Positions 46,125 to 56,244 are shown, counted from the first letter of the stretch. The stretch: DNA of 64,000 nt from Rhodobacter xanthinilyticus (GCF_001856665.1 NZ_CP017781.1:1328501-1392500), one strand, 5' to 3'. Notes: generated by a model not told the origin, from the sequence alone. A program made the numbers and translations.

Positions 46125-47222
46125 ATGTCCATGCTGCCGCTCGACCTGCCCCCGATCGACCCCCGCCAGCGCCTGAAGGCGCGCGGCGCCGCCCGCAACC
46201 CCGTCGGGCGGTTCGAACCCTATGCCCGGCTCGTCGAGGATGACGGCTGGGAGATCGCCGAGGAAGAGGCGCTGCTGCGCACCGAGGTGACGATCGAGCG
46301 CCCGCGCTCGGTGATCACCCGCAACAGCTCGCCCGATATCCCCTTCGACCGCTCGATCAACCCCTATCGCGGCTGCGAACATGGCTGCATCTATTGTTTC
46401 GCGCGCCCCTCGCATGGCTATCTCGGCCTCTCGGCGGGGCTCGATTTCGAAACGCGCCTGGTGGCGCGCCCCGAGGCGCCCGAGGTGCTCGCGCGCGAGC
46501 TCGGCCGCGCGGGCTATGCGCCGGCGCCGCTCGCGATCGGCACGAACACCGACCCCTATCAGCCGATCGAGGCGAAATACGCGGTGATGCGTGGCATTCT
46601 CGAGGTGCTGAGCGCCTTCAACCACCCGGTCACCATCACCACCCGCGGCGCGCTGATCCTGCGCGATCTCGACATTCTGGCCGATCTGGCGGCGCGCAAA
46701 CTCGTCCATGTCGGCATCAGCGTGCCGACCCTCGACGAGGCGCTCTCGCGCAAGATGGACCCGCGCGCGCCGAGCCCCGCGACGCGGATCAAGATGATCC
46801 GCGAGCTCGCCCGCGCGGGGGTGCCGGTGCGGGTGATGGCGGCGCCGGTGATCCCGGGGCTGACCGATCATGAGCTCGAGCGGATCCTCACCGAGGCGCG
46901 CCGCGCCGGCGCCCGCGCGGCGGCGATGTTGCTGCTGCGCCTGCCCAACGAGGTCGCGCCGCTCTTTCAGGATTGGCTCGAACGCGAGATGCCCGCCCGC
47001 GCCGAGCGGGTCTTGAACGCCATCGCCGCGCTGCGCGGTGGTGAGCTCAACGACCCGCGCTTCAAGACCCGGATGACGGGCGAGGGCGTCGAGGCCGACC
47101 TGCTCGCGCAACGTTTCGCGGTCTCCTGCCGCCGGCTCGGCTTCGCGCGCGAGCTTGGTGCGCTCGACACCGCCCGCTTCGCCCCGCCGCCGCGGGCGGG
47201 CGATCAGTTGGAGCTGTTCTGA
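46125..47222 (+). CDS. PA0069-type radical SAM protein
   Basis: 365 residues. The radical-SAM cluster motif is CEHGCIYCFA (Cys-x3-Cys-x2-Cys) near residue 85, followed by ARPSHGYLGLSAGLDFE, IGTNTDPYQPIE and VTITTRGALILRD, as in the SplB/PA0069 family. SplB repairs spore photoproducts; this family is widespread in non-sporulating bacteria and its substrate is unknown. It is transcribed opposite to, and between, the corrinoid gene and the homocysteine methyltransferase gene. Confidence 0.9.
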   Translation: MSMLPLDLPPIDPRQRLKARGAARNPVGRFEPYARLVEDDGWEIAEEEALLRTEVTIERPRSVITRNSSPDIPFDRSINPYRGCEHGCIYCFARPSHGYLGLSAGLDFETRLVARPEAPEVLARELGRAGYAPAPLAIGTNTDPYQPIEAKYAVMRGILEVLSAFNHPVTITTRGALILRDLDILADLAARKLVHVGISVPTLDEALSRKMDPRAPSPATRIKMIRELARAGVPVRVMAAPVIPGLTDHELERILTEARRAGARAAAMLLLRLPNEVAPLFQDWLEREMPARAERVLNAIAALRGGELNDPRFKTRMTGEGVEADLLAQRFAVSCRRLGFARELGALDTARFAPPPRAGDQLELF

Positions 47223-47261
47223 ACAGAGGGACATGGCGCGCCTTTGGTCGGGGCAGGATAT

Positions 47262-47312
47262 GCGTATTTGATCCAAGAAGAAGCCCACTGTTTCTTCTTG
47301 GTCCAAATACGC
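47262..47312. repeat. Stop-codon-associated repeat, class A, complete palindrome (A3)
   Basis: Arms 47262-47282 (GCGTATTTGATCCAAGAAGA plus A) and 47292-47312 are complementary except for two positions. It lies between two convergent genes: 39 bases after the radical SAM stop and 16 bases after the methyltransferase stop. The arms match those at 30714-30765. Probably a bidirectional RNA end structure. Confidence 0.78.
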
Positions 47313-47328
47313 AAATTCGGCGGTCGGG

Positions 47329-48339
47329 TCAGCCGCGGCGGCGCGACCGGCGCTCGCGGCCGGGGCCTTCGTCATCGGTGCCGTCCGAGGCCGAGGAGAA
47401 GGCGCCGAGCTTGGCCGAGATTTCTTCGAGCGAGGGGCGCGGGCCGCGCGGGCGCGTCTCCAACGCGGCGCGCATCGCTTTGAGGTGGGCGGGCATCGTG
47501 CCGCAGCAGCCGCCGATGATCGTCGCGCCCGCATCGCGCGCGAGGCAGGCATAATCGCCCATCAGCTCCGGCGTGCCGTCGTAATGGATATGGCCGTCGT
47601 GATATTTCGGGATCCCGGCATTGCCCTTGGCGATCACCGGGCGCTCGGTGCCGGCGGCGACGAAGCCGAGGATCGTGCGCATCAGATCGGCCGCGCCGAC
47701 GCCGCAATTGGCGCCGAAGGCGAGCGGCGGGTTCGGCAGTTTCTCGACCAGCGCCGCGAGCTGCGCCGAGGTCACGCCCATCATCGTGCGCCCGGCGGTG
47801 TCGAAGCTCATCGTGCCGCACCACTCCATGCCCGCGAGCCGCGCGGCCTCGGCTGCGGCCTTGAATTCCTCGGGCGCCGAGATCGTCTCGACCCAGAGCA
47901 CATCGGCGCCGCCCTCTTTCAGCCCCTCGGCCTGTTCGTGGAACATCTCGACGGCGAGCTCATGGGTGAGCGTGCCCATCGGCGCGAAGATATCGCCCGT
48001 CGGCCCGATCGAGCCGCAGACCGCGACCGGGCGGTCGGCCTTATCGGCGATTTCTCGGCCGATCTCGGCGCCGAGGCGGTTCAGCTCGCGCACCCGGCTC
48101 TGGGCGTTGTGGAGTTTCAGCCGCGAGGCATTGCCGCCGAAGGTATTGGTCAGGAAGAGATCCGAGCCCGCCTCGACCGCGTTGCGGTAGAGCGTGGCGA
48201 TCCGGTCGGGGTGATCGACGTTCCACAGCTCCGGCGGTTCGCCCGAGCTCAGCCCCATGTTGAACAGGTTGGTGCCCGTCGCGCCATCGGCCAGCAGCCA
48301 GTCGCGGGTTTCAAGCAGGCGGCTCAGGGTATTGGTCAT
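47329..48339 (-). CDS. Homocysteine S-methyltransferase (split MetH / BHMT-like)
   Basis: Transfers a methyl group to homocysteine to make methionine. 336 residues. The zinc-binding set is Cys212 (GANCGVG) and Cys278-Cys279 (GGCCGTMPAHLKAM); LLADGATGTNLFNMGL and ETISAPEEFKAA are family signatures. It corresponds to the homocysteine domain of MetH alone; the corrinoid domain is at 45257. Betaine as methyl donor (BHMT) is the alternative, but the linked corrinoid protein favours methyl-cobalamin. C-terminal 25 residues are charged and unconserved. Confidence 0.87.
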   Translation of the reverse strand: MTNTLSRLLETRDWLLADGATGTNLFNMGLSSGEPPELWNVDHPDRIATLYRNAVEAGSDLFLTNTFGGNASRLKLHNAQSRVRELNRLGAEIGREIADKADRPVAVCGSIGPTGDIFAPMGTLTHELAVEMFHEQAEGLKEGGADVLWVETISAPEEFKAAAEAARLAGMEWCGTMSFDTAGRTMMGVTSAQLAALVEKLPNPPLAFGANCGVGAADLMRTILGFVAAGTERPVIAKGNAGIPKYHDGHIHYDGTPELMGDYACLARDAGATIIGGCCGTMPAHLKAMRAALETRPRGPRPSLEEISAKLGAFSSASDGTDDEGPGRERRSRRRG

Positions 48340-48445
48340 TCTCGGGCCTTTCCGGTTGGCGTGGCCGCGCCGGGCGGGCGCGGCCGGGGGCGCGTTTTGC
48401 CTCTCCTGCCACGCGCGGGCGGCTTTGGCAAACCCGTATTCTTCA

Positions 48446-50611
48446 TCAAGATCGTGAGCGCGCTGCAAGTTCGCGCCAGCGCGCGCGCAGCGGCGGGGTG
48501 GGGCGGCTCTCGCGCGGGGCGGGGCTCTGTGCGAGCGGGGCGGGGCGGTGGATCGCACGGGCGATATCGGCCGCGGCGAGGGCGAGCGCGGCGCGCGAGG
48601 GCGCGGCGATGTAGCGCGGCGCGAGGCTCGGGGCGAAGCTCATCTTGAACTGGCGCAGCCCCGTCGCCCCGGCCTGCGCCTCGGCGCGCCGCCAGATCAG
48701 CGCGCCCGGGCCCTCGACCCGCGTGGCCTCGGGCGGCAGCGCGGCGAGCGAGAACTTCGCCACGCCGGCGCTGCGCGCGGCCTCGATCGCGGTATGGATC
48801 AGCGCCTGCATGGTGCCATCGGGCGCGTCGGGGGCGGGGCGCATCAGATCGAGCACCCAGCTCGCGCGCGTCGCGTGGAAGGAGGCGAAGCCGACGATCC
48901 GGCCGCCGAGGCGCGCGATCACCACCTCCTGATGCGCGATGTAATCGGGGGTGAACCGGCCCATCGAGAAGCCGCGCTCGCCGCCGCGCGCCTGCGCCCA
49001 GGCCGCCGCCACCGCGCCGAGCTCGGCCAGCGGCAGCGGGCCGCAGGCGAGCTCGGTCACGAGCCCGGTCTTGGCGGCCTTGCGCAATTTCCGCCGCAGC
49101 CCCGCCCGCGCCGGGGTCTCGAGCGAGAAGGCGCGCGGGTCGATCTGACATTCCAGCGCGACGGGCGCCACCACCCAGCCCGCGCGCCGCGCCGCCACCG
49201 CCGTGCGCGCGTCGATCTTGTAAAGGCAGCCGATCCGCCCCTCGGCCCGCGCCGCGCGGCGCAGATCGGGCAGGAGCGTGGCGGCCTCGGCCGTGCCGAA
49301 CGGGTCGAGCAGCCCGACGAGCGCTTGCGGCGTGCGCCCGATCATCCAGCCGCCGTGCAGGTCGCTCGAGAGCAGCGCGCCATGTTCGCCTTGCCACATC
49401 AGGCCGAGTTCCGCCTGCCGGTCGGCCACGATCAGCGCCGTCAGGCGCGGTGTGAGGCGCGGCGCGGGGGCGACGAGGCGGCGCTCGGCCGGCGCGTCGG
49501 TGCCCGGGCGGGCGAAGGCCACGACCGCGATCGCGAGCGCCGCGGGGGCGCCGTAATAGACCGCCCGCCAGGCCAGGATCGCGGCGAGCACCGACGGCCC
49601 CTCGGTGCCGGGCAGCAGCGTGAGCAGCGCCACCTCGAACGGCCCGACGCCGCCCGGCGTGCCGGAGACGAACCCCGCCCCGAGCGCGAGCAGGAAGGCC
49701 GGGAAGAGGGTGGTGAAGGGCATCGCATCGCCCGCCGGCAAGAGCACCCAGAGCGCGGCGGCGGCAAAAGCGGTGTCGAGCACGGTCAGCCACAGGATCC
49801 TCGCCATCACCGGCAGCGAGGGTAGGCGCAGCACGACGCGCCCGAGCCGCAGCCCCGGCGCCCAGAGCCCCGCGAGCGCAAGCGCGCCGAGCCCGCCAAG
49901 CGCGGCGAGCGCGAGCCCCTGCACCTGCGCGGGCGCGAGCGCGGGCACCGCTTGGGGCAGCACGATCAGCGCGCCGGCGCTGAGCACCGCCCAGCCGGCG
50001 AGGAAGGTCGCGGCCACCGTCGCGGCGAGTTTCGAGGCCTCGACGAGGCTCAGCCCCGGCAGCATCCGCCAGCGCACCAGCGCCCCGGAGACGAGCCCGA
50101 AGCCCACCGTCTGCGAGATCGCAATCGCGGTCCAGCCGGCGCGGCGCGCGCGCTCGGGCGCAACGCGGGTGGCCAGCGCGCGATGGATCAGCGCATCATA
50201 TTGCGCGAGCGCGAGGAAGGAGCCGAGCGTGGCCAGCCCCGCCAGCGCCCATTGCCCGAGGCTGACCGCGCCGAGGGCGGTGAGAATCGCCTCGGTGTCG
50301 AGGGCGGCGAGTTTCTTGTGCAGGAGCCCCGCGAAGAGCACCACGAGCCCGAGCGCGATCGCCTGACGTTTGGCCACGCGCAGCCAGCTCGGCCGCGCAT
50401 CGCCCTGCGCGGCGGCGCGCGCGCTCACTTGCGCGGCGCGGATCTCGGCGGGCGTGGGATCGGGGTCGAGCTGCGGGCCCGCCTCGGCCAGCGCGGCTTG
50501 CGCGAGGCTGAGCTCGGCGGCGATCCGGGCCTGCGCGCTGCGCGGTTGCGGATGGTAGAGCCGCCGCACCGCTGCGCGCGCCCCCCCGGCAGAAGCTGCG
50601 CCTCGAGACAT
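48446..50611 (-). CDS. MprF-like bifunctional membrane protein (lysyl-phosphatidylglycerol synthase/flippase type)
   Basis: 721 residues. Residues about 85-375 form a multi-pass LPG_synthase_TM flippase region (SGTPGGVGPFEVALLTLLPG is its signature); about 400-690 is a DUF2156 GNAT-like aminoacyl-transferase domain (LRRKLRKAAKTGLVTEL; GGRIVGFASFHATRASWVLDLMRP). MprF proteins attach lysine or alanine from tRNA to phosphatidylglycerol and flip it to the outer leaflet, lowering sensitivity to cationic peptides. N-terminal 60 residues are Ala/Arg-rich. No tRNA synthetase or regulator is adjacent. The amino acid added cannot be told from sequence. Confidence 0.87.
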   Translation of the reverse strand: MSRGAASAGGARAAVRRLYHPQPRSAQARIAAELSLAQAALAEAGPQLDPDPTPAEIRAAQVSARAAAQGDARPSWLRVAKRQAIALGLVVLFAGLLHKKLAALDTEAILTALGAVSLGQWALAGLATLGSFLALAQYDALIHRALATRVAPERARRAGWTAIAISQTVGFGLVSGALVRWRMLPGLSLVEASKLAATVAATFLAGWAVLSAGALIVLPQAVPALAPAQVQGLALAALGGLGALALAGLWAPGLRLGRVVLRLPSLPVMARILWLTVLDTAFAAAALWVLLPAGDAMPFTTLFPAFLLALGAGFVSGTPGGVGPFEVALLTLLPGTEGPSVLAAILAWRAVYYGAPAALAIAVVAFARPGTDAPAERRLVAPAPRLTPRLTALIVADRQAELGLMWQGEHGALLSSDLHGGWMIGRTPQALVGLLDPFGTAEAATLLPDLRRAARAEGRIGCLYKIDARTAVAARRAGWVVAPVALECQIDPRAFSLETPARAGLRRKLRKAAKTGLVTELACGPLPLAELGAVAAAWAQARGGERGFSMGRFTPDYIAHQEVVIARLGGRIVGFASFHATRASWVLDLMRPAPDAPDGTMQALIHTAIEAARSAGVAKFSLAALPPEATRVEGPGALIWRRAEAQAGATGLRQFKMSFAPSLAPRYIAAPSRAALALAAADIARAIHRPAPLAQSPAPRESRPTPPLRARWRELAARSRS

Positions 50612-50713
50612 CTCATCCTCCCCATAACCACCGCGGCCCGGTTTAGAGGAGATGCGTTCACATCCGGTTTACAGCCGCCCGCGGGGCGGGGAAGACTGTG
50701 ATCTGGGTAAATG

Positions 50714-50747
50714 AAAACCCCCACAACCGGGGTTGCGGGGGTCTTTT
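50714..50747. terminator. Terminator after the ATPase zeta gene
   Basis: Arms ACCCCCACAACC (50717-50728) and GGTTGCGGGGGT (50731-50742), a 12-bp stem with one wobble pair, with AAAA on the left and CTTTT on the right, so it can act in both directions. On the minus strand TTTT follows the stem. It lies 17 bases beyond the stop at 50765. Confidence 0.82.
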
Positions 50748-50764
50748 CGGGCCGGGCGGTGCGC

Positions 50765-51067
50765 TCAGCCGAGTTCGAGCTGGCGCTTGGCTTCCGCCAT
50801 GCATTCGGCCATTTTGGCCCGGATCGTCGCTTCATCGGCTTTGCCGGCGAGATCTGCGACGAGCTTGCGCAGGACGTCTTCGCGCCCCGCCTCCTCGAAA
50901 TCGGCCGCGATCAGCTCCGCGGCATAGGCTTCGACATCCTTTTCGAGAAGGGCGCCGGCCCATTTGGCCAGCAGCTTGTTGCAGCGGGCCTCGGCCTTGA
51001 ATTGGGTGTTCGCGTCGTGGGCGAACTTGTTCTCATAGGCATGTTCGCGATCGTCGAACGTGGTCAT
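50765..51067 (-). CDS. F1-ATPase inhibitor, zeta subunit (DUF1476)
   Basis: The alphaproteobacterial zeta subunit that blocks ATP hydrolysis by F1-ATPase, first defined in Paracoccus. 100 residues. The N-terminal inhibitory helix is [17 protein letters not shown], then a four-helix bundle ([47 protein letters not shown]). No ATP-synthase gene is near. It is divergent from purC, an order common in Rhodobacteraceae. Confidence 0.93.
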   Translation of the reverse strand: MTTFDDREHAYENKFAHDANTQFKAEARCNKLLAKWAGALLEKDVEAYAAELIAADFEEAGREDVLRKLVADLAGKADEATIRAKMAECMAEAKRQLELG

Positions 51068-51278
51068 TTTTCCCCCCTCGTTACAAGGTATTCCGTATTT
51101 AACATATGCAGCCGGAACGGCGCGGCTTCAAGGGCCCATTCACGGAAGTTTAACTTGCGCGCCCGCGGCCCTTTGTCTTGCGGGGCGCGCGGCCTTGTCC
51201 TATAGGGGCCCAAAGGGCCTTCGGCCCGCCCACGAGCCCGCGCGGCAAGCCCGCAGGCCAGATCGGAACGGAGAGCCC

Positions 51279-52040
51279 ATGGCACCGCGTCGCAAGAAGA
51301 TTTACGAAGGCAAGGCGAAGATCCTCTATGAAGGCCCGGAGCCGGGGACGCTTGTGCAGTATTTCAAGGATGACGCGACCGCGTTCAACGCCCAGAAGAA
51401 GGCGACGATCGAGGGCAAGGGGGTTCTCAACAACCGCCTGAGCGAGTTCTTCATGCAGGGGCTGACCAATGTCGGCATCCCGAACCATTTCATCCGCCGG
51501 CTGAACATGCGTGAGCAGCTGATCCGTCAGGTCGAGATCGTGCCGCTCGAGGTGATCGTGCGCAATTTCGCCGCCGGCTCGATCTCGAAGCGTCTCGGGC
51601 TCGAGGAAGGCACCGCGCTGCCGCGCCCGATCGTGGAATACAGCTACAAGAACGATGCGCTCGGCGACCCGCTCGTGCCCGAGGAATATATCATCGCCTT
51701 CGGCTGGGCCAATCAGCAAGATCTCGACGATATCGTCAGCCTCGCGCTGCGGGTGAACGATTTCCTCTCGGGGATCTTCTATGGCGTCGGCATCAAGCTC
51801 GTCGATTTCAAGATCGAGATCGGCCGGGTCTGGGACGGCGATTACATGCGCCTGATCGTCGCCGACGAGATCTCGCCCGACAGCTGCCGGCTGTGGGATG
51901 TGAAGACCGGGGCGCATCTCGACAAGGACGTGTTCCGCCGCGATCTGGGCTCGCTGACCGATGCCTATACCGAGGTGGCCAAGCGTCTGGGTGTCATGCC
52001 CACCAACCCTGAACCGATCAAGCCCACGCTGATCAACTGA
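51279..52040 (+). CDS. purC: Phosphoribosylaminoimidazole-succinocarboxamide synthase (SAICAR synthetase)
   Basis: Joins CAIR and aspartate in de novo purine synthesis. 253 residues. ATP-binding motif [48 protein letters not shown] and [10 protein letters not shown] are present. Start ATG 51279 follows CGGAGAGCCC. First gene of purC-purS-purQ; intergenic spacing to purS is 25 bases. Confidence 0.97.
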   Translation: MAPRRKKIYEGKAKILYEGPEPGTLVQYFKDDATAFNAQKKATIEGKGVLNNRLSEFFMQGLTNVGIPNHFIRRLNMREQLIRQVEIVPLEVIVRNFAAGSISKRLGLEEGTALPRPIVEYSYKNDALGDPLVPEEYIIAFGWANQQDLDDIVSLALRVNDFLSGIFYGVGIKLVDFKIEIGRVWDGDYMRLIVADEISPDSCRLWDVKTGAHLDKDVFRRDLGSLTDAYTEVAKRLGVMPTNPEPIKPTLIN

Positions 52041-52065
52041 CACGATCGACGAAAGGACCTTTGCG

Positions 52066-52305
52066 ATGAAAGCGCGCGTTCATGTGATGCTGAAGGATGG
52101 GGTTCTCGACCCGCAGGGCGAGGCGGTGCGTCACGCGCTCGGGCATCTCGGCTTTGCCGGGGTGGGCGGCGTGCGGATGGGCAAGGTGATCGAGCTCGAT
52201 CTGGCCGCGACCGATGCTGCCGCGGCCGAGGCCGAGGTCAAGCAGATGTGCGAGAAGCTGCTCGCCAATACCGTGATCGAGAAATACACGATCGAGATCG
52301 CCTGA
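52066..52305 (+). CDS. purS: FGAM synthase subunit PurS
   Basis: Small subunit of the three-part phosphoribosylformylglycinamidine synthase (PurL-PurS-PurQ), needed to join PurQ and PurL. 79 residues, the normal size. It shows [19 protein letters not shown] and the [15 protein letters not shown] strand. AAAGGACC precedes ATG 52066. purL is not in the window. Confidence 0.96.
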   Translation: MKARVHVMLKDGVLDPQGEAVRHALGHLGFAGVGGVRMGKVIELDLAATDAAAAEAEVKQMCEKLLANTVIEKYTIEIA

Positions 52306-52326
52306 GGGGGTCGCCCGGGGCAGAGC

Positions 52327-52375
52327 CCGGGGGCGCCGCCCCCGGACCCCCGGGATATTTTTGGCAAGATGAAGC
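52327..52375. repeat. Stop-codon-associated repeat, class B, single arm (B1)
   Basis: A GC-rich core GGGGGCGCCGCCCCCGGACC leads into CCCCGGGATATTTTTGGCAA and GATGAAG. It starts about 20 bases after the purS stop and is inside the purC-purS-purQ unit, just ahead of the purQ start. The TATTT-GGCAAGATGAAG end resembles class A (TATTT-GGCCAAGAAGAAG). Confidence 0.7.
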
Positions 52376-52388
52376 AGGAGCGCATGCG

Positions 52389-53057
52389 ATGAAAGCCGCG
52401 ATCATCACTTTCCCCGGGTCGAATTGCGACCGTGACCTTGCCGATGCCTTTGCCAAGGCGGGCGCCGAGGTGGTGCGGGTCTGGCACAAGGATACCGCGC
52501 TGCCGGCCGGGGTCGATGTGATCGGTGTGCCGGGCGGGTTTTCCTATGGCGATTACCTGCGTTGCGGTGCGATCGCCTCGCGTTCGCCGATCGGGCAGGC
52601 GGTGGCGGAATTTGCGGCCAAGGGCGGCTATGTGCTCGGCATTTGCAACGGCTTTCAGGTGCTGACCGAGATGGGGCTTCTGCCGGGGGCGCTGATGCGC
52701 AATGCCTCGCTCAAGTTCGTGTGCCGGCCGGTCACGCTGAAGGTGGCGACCGAGGACAGCGCCTTCACCGCGGGCTATGGCCGCGAGGCGGAGATCGTGG
52801 TGCCGGTGGCGCATCATGACGGCAATTACACGATCGACGCCGAGGGGCTGAAGGCGCTTTTGGCGGAGGACCGGGTGGCGTTCCGCTATGCCGAGAACCC
52901 GAATGGCTCGGTCGATGATATCGCGGGCGTGTTGTCGGCCAATCGGCGGGTGCTCGGCATGATGCCGCACCCCGAGCGGGTGGTCGAGGGCGTGCAGGGC
53001 GGCGCCGACGGGGCGGCGCTTTTCCGCGCGTTGAACGGGGTTCTGGCCACGGCCTGA
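52389..53057 (+). CDS. purQ: FGAM synthase glutaminase subunit PurQ
   Basis: Provides ammonia from glutamine for the FGAM synthase complex. 222 residues. Class I amidotransferase residues: Cys in [13 protein letters not shown] (about residue 86), His and Glu in MPHPERV near residue 200; [12 protein letters not shown] is the PurQ-specific loop. ATG 52389 with AGGAG 7 bases upstream. The repeat B1 directly precedes its ribosome binding site, which could affect its translation. Confidence 0.96.
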   Translation: MKAAIITFPGSNCDRDLADAFAKAGAEVVRVWHKDTALPAGVDVIGVPGGFSYGDYLRCGAIASRSPIGQAVAEFAAKGGYVLGICNGFQVLTEMGLLPGALMRNASLKFVCRPVTLKVATEDSAFTAGYGREAEIVVPVAHHDGNYTIDAEGLKALLAEDRVAFRYAENPNGSVDDIAGVLSANRRVLGMMPHPERVVEGVQGGADGAALFRALNGVLATA

Positions 53058-53102
53058 CCCTCGGCGCTTGCCGGGGCGGGGGCGGGCGCCTAAATTCCCG
53101 CC

Positions 53103-54899
53103 ATGCGACAGCCTGTGCGCCCCCCCGATTCCGGCTCCCGAAGCGAGCCCGCCCGCCGTCGCGGGCGGCTGATCACGCGGATCGCGGTGGCGCTGATCTT
53201 CGGGCTCGGGCTCGCGGCGTTCTGGGGCACGAACGCCTGGCTCTCCGACCGGTTTTCCGAAACCACCCGGGTGCGCACCGAGCTGCGGCTGGCGCTCTAC
53301 TCGGGCAATATCATGTCCGAGTTGCAGCGCACCTCGGTGGTGCCTCTGTTGCTGGTGCGCGACCCGCAGCTTGCCAATGCGCTCGACAGCGGGGATTTCT
53401 CGAAGACCTCGGCGACGCTGATCACCGCCAAGGAAGATATCGCCGCGGCTTCGATCCGGCTTCTCGACATGACCGGGCGGACGGTGGCGGCCACCAACCG
53501 CAATCTGATCGGCACCTCCTACGCCACCGCGCCCTATTTCGTCGAGGCGCAGCGCTCGCGCGAGACGATCTTCACCGCCACCCCGCGCGAGAGCGCCGGG
53601 ACGGAGTTCAACTATTCCCGCGCGGTGGTGGTTGACGGACGGGTGATGGGGGTGATCGTCGTCGAGGCGGAGCTGTCGAAATTCGAGCGCGCCTGGGCGG
53701 GGATCTCGGATGCGGTGGCGGTGACCGACAGCGAGGGGCGGATCATTCTGACCACCGAGCCGAAATGGCGCGGGCTGACGATGGCGGAGGCTTTGGCCGC
53801 GCGCGACGCGCCGACCGCGATCCAGCGCGCGCTGCAGGCCACGGCCGATTGGGCCAATGACCCGCCCGACGCCTATCTCAAGGGGCAGGCGGTGATGCGC
53901 ACCGAGACGCGGATCCCGTTCCGCGGCTGGCGGATGATCGCCTTCACGAGCTATGATTCGGTGCGCGAGAAGGTGAACGCCGTGCTCGCGCTCGAGATCA
54001 TGGGTTTTGCGATCCTGCTGGCGGCGGCGTTTTATGTGCTCTCGCGGCGCGCGCGGGTGCAATCGGCGCTCTACCGGCGCGAATCGGCCGAGCTGCGCGC
54101 GCTCAACGCGCGGCTCACCCGCGAGATCGCCGAGCGCGAACGGGTGCAGAAGGATCTCGCGGTGGCCGAGCAGACGCTCGCGCAGAGCTCGAAGCTCGCC
54201 GCGCTGGGCGAGATGTCGGCGGCGGTCAGCCATGAGCTGAACCAGCCGCTCGCGGCGATGAAGACCTATCTCGCCGGCGCGCGGCTCTTGTTGCAGCGCG
54301 CCCGGCCCGAGGAGGCGCTGTCCTCCTTCCAGCGCATCGACGATCTGATCGAGCGGATGGGCGCGATCACCCGCCAGCTCAAGAGCTATGCGCGCAAGGG
54401 CGGCGAGGCGTTCGAGCCGGTCGATCTGCGCGCCGCGGTGAGCTCGGCGCTCGCCATGATGGAGCCGCAGCTCAAGGCGCGCACGGTGCGCATCACCCGC
54501 GCGATGACGCGCGAGCCGGTGATGGTGATGGCCGACCGGATCCGCCTCGAGCAGGTGATCATCAACCTGTTGCGCAACGCGCTCGACGCGACCAAGGGCG
54601 TGGCCGATCCGCAGATCGAGCTGATTCTGGCGCAGGGCGAGACGGCGGTGCTCGCGGTGCGCGACAACGGCCCCGGGATCACCGATCTCGAGAAGCTCTT
54701 CGAGCCGTTCTGGACCACCAAGAAACCGGGGGAGGGGACGGGCCTGGGCCTCGCGATCTCCTCCTCGATCGTGAGCGATCTGGGCGGTCGGCTGACCGCG
54801 CATAATGCCGAAGCAGGCGGGGCGGTCTTCGAGATGCAGCTGCCGCTGATGTCGGAGCAAGGCAACAAGGCCGCGCCAAGCGGCAGAGCAGCGGAGTAA
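53103..54899 (+). CDS. DctB-type sensor histidine kinase
   Basis: 598 residues. TM1 is [20 protein letters not shown] (about 23-42), a periplasmic double-Cache/PDC sensor follows ([20 protein letters not shown]), TM2 near 295-315 ([20 protein letters not shown]), a coiled coil, then the kinase: H box [21 protein letters not shown] box [14 protein letters not shown] boxes RDNGPGI and [12 protein letters not shown]. The SHELNQPL form and layout are those of DctB, which senses C4-dicarboxylates. It is 3 bases upstream of the response regulator. No dct transport gene is adjacent. Confidence 0.85.
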   Translation: MRQPVRPPDSGSRSEPARRRGRLITRIAVALIFGLGLAAFWGTNAWLSDRFSETTRVRTELRLALYSGNIMSELQRTSVVPLLLVRDPQLANALDSGDFSKTSATLITAKEDIAAASIRLLDMTGRTVAATNRNLIGTSYATAPYFVEAQRSRETIFTATPRESAGTEFNYSRAVVVDGRVMGVIVVEAELSKFERAWAGISDAVAVTDSEGRIILTTEPKWRGLTMAEALAARDAPTAIQRALQATADWANDPPDAYLKGQAVMRTETRIPFRGWRMIAFTSYDSVREKVNAVLALEIMGFAILLAAAFYVLSRRARVQSALYRRESAELRALNARLTREIAERERVQKDLAVAEQTLAQSSKLAALGEMSAAVSHELNQPLAAMKTYLAGARLLLQRARPEEALSSFQRIDDLIERMGAITRQLKSYARKGGEAFEPVDLRAAVSSALAMMEPQLKARTVRITRAMTREPVMVMADRIRLEQVIINLLRNALDATKGVADPQIELILAQGETAVLAVRDNGPGITDLEKLFEPFWTTKKPGEGTGLGLAISSSIVSDLGGRLTAHNAEAGGAVFEMQLPLMSEQGNKAAPSGRAAE

Positions 54900-54902
54900 G
54901 CG

Positions 54903-56234
54903 ATGAGCCGGATGATGAAAGTGGCGATCGTCGATGACGAAGAGGATATGCGCCAGTCGGTGAGCCAATGGCTTGCGCTCTCGGGCTTTGACACCGAGAC
55001 CTATCCGAGCGCCGAGGAGGCGCTGAAGGTGATCGGCGCGGATTGGCCGGGCGTGGTGATCTCCGATATCCGGATGCCGGGGATGGACGGGATGGCCTTT
55101 CTCAAGCGGCTGATGGGGATCGACAGCGGGCTGCCGGTGATCATGATCACCGGCCATGGCGATGTGCCGATGGCGGTCGAGGCGATGCGCCTCGGCGCGA
55201 TGGATTTCATGGAAAAGCCGTTCGACCCGGACCGGATGACCGAGCTGGCCAAACGCGCGACGCAAGCGCGGCGGATGACGCTCGACAGCCGCGCGCTGCG
55301 CCGCGACCTTGCCGAGGGCGAGCAGGTGATGGGCAAGCTGATCGGCACCTCGGCGCCGATGGAGCGGCTGCGCGAGGATATTCTCGATCTCGGCCAGGCC
55401 GACGGCCATGTGCTGATCGACGGCGAAACCGGCACCGGCAAGACGCTGGTGGCGCATGCGCTCCATGCCACCGGGCCGCGGGCGGGCAAGAAATTCGTGG
55501 TGGTGAGCTGCGCGGCCTTCACCGACGAGGCGCTCGCGGCGCGGCTCTTCGGGCCGGTCGAGGAGGGCGGCTCGCTGCCGCTCGTCGAGGAGGCGCGCGG
55601 CGGCACGCTGGTGCTCGAGGATGTCGAGGCGCTGTCCTCGGCGCTGCAGGCGCGGCTCTTGCAGTTCATCAACGATCAGGGCACTCCGGCCGAAACCCGG
55701 ATCATCGCGATCTGCAACGCCCATGGCGAGGGCCGCACCCTCGAAGACGCGCTGCGCCCCGATCTCTTCTTCCGGCTCGCGGCGCTGAAGATCACCCTGC
55801 CGCCCTTGCGCGCGCGCGGCGAGGATATCCTGACGCTCTTCACCCGGATGTCGGAGCAATTCGCCGAGGAATATGGCTGCGAGGCGCCCGAGATCGCCGC
55901 GCAGGAGGCCGCCCAGCTGCTGCAGGCGCCCTGGCCCGGCAATGTGCGCCAGCTGATCAACGTCGCCGAACGCGCGGTCTTGCAAAACCGCCGCGGCTCG
56001 GGCTCGATCACCTCGCTCTTGATGGCCGAAAGCGAAGACGCGGGCCCGGCGATGACCACCGAGGGCAAGCCGCTGAAGGAATATGTCGAGAGCTTCGAGA
56101 AGATGCTGATCGACAATACGATGAAGCGCCACAAGGGCTCGATCTCGGCGGTGATGGAAGAGCTTTGCCTGCCGCGCCGCACCCTCAACGAGAAGATGGC
56201 GAAATACGGCCTGAGCCGGTCGGATTATATCTGA
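54903..56234 (+). CDS. DctD-like response regulator (NtrC family) lacking the GAFTGA motif
   Basis: 443 residues: receiver 1-120 (phosphorylated Asp55 in [11 protein letters not shown], Lys105), AAA+ 140-365 (Walker A GETGTGKT at 174-181; Arg fingers in RPDLFFRL, 285-292), Fis-type helix-turn-helix 405-443. The loop after LFG (215-217) reads [15 protein letters not shown], about six residues shorter than in sigma-54 activators and without GAFTGA, and Walker B is LVLEDV instead of LFLDE(I/V). So contact with sigma-54 is probably lost. Cognate partner of the kinase 3 bases upstream. By analogy with R. capsulatus NtrC it may activate the housekeeping polymerase; this is inference. Confidence 0.9.
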   Translation: MSRMMKVAIVDDEEDMRQSVSQWLALSGFDTETYPSAEEALKVIGADWPGVVISDIRMPGMDGMAFLKRLMGIDSGLPVIMITGHGDVPMAVEAMRLGAMDFMEKPFDPDRMTELAKRATQARRMTLDSRALRRDLAEGEQVMGKLIGTSAPMERLREDILDLGQADGHVLIDGETGTGKTLVAHALHATGPRAGKKFVVVSCAAFTDEALAARLFGPVEEGGSLPLVEEARGGTLVLEDVEALSSALQARLLQFINDQGTPAETRIIAICNAHGEGRTLEDALRPDLFFRLAALKITLPPLRARGEDILTLFTRMSEQFAEEYGCEAPEIAAQEAAQLLQAPWPGNVRQLINVAERAVLQNRRGSGSITSLLMAESEDAGPAMTTEGKPLKEYVESFEKMLIDNTMKRHKGSISAVMEELCLPRRTLNEKMAKYGLSRSDYI

Positions 56235-56244
56235 TCGGCCGGCG

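Noticed and set aside
46125..47222. Spore photoproduct lyase
   Set aside because: Organism type does not sporulate and the motif layout fits the PA0069 family better.
52131..56132. 1333-codon antisense frame across purS, purQ and the dctB/dctD-like genes
   Set aside because: It crosses four well-supported genes in one antisense frame, with Arg/His/Leu-rich composition typical of shadow translation.
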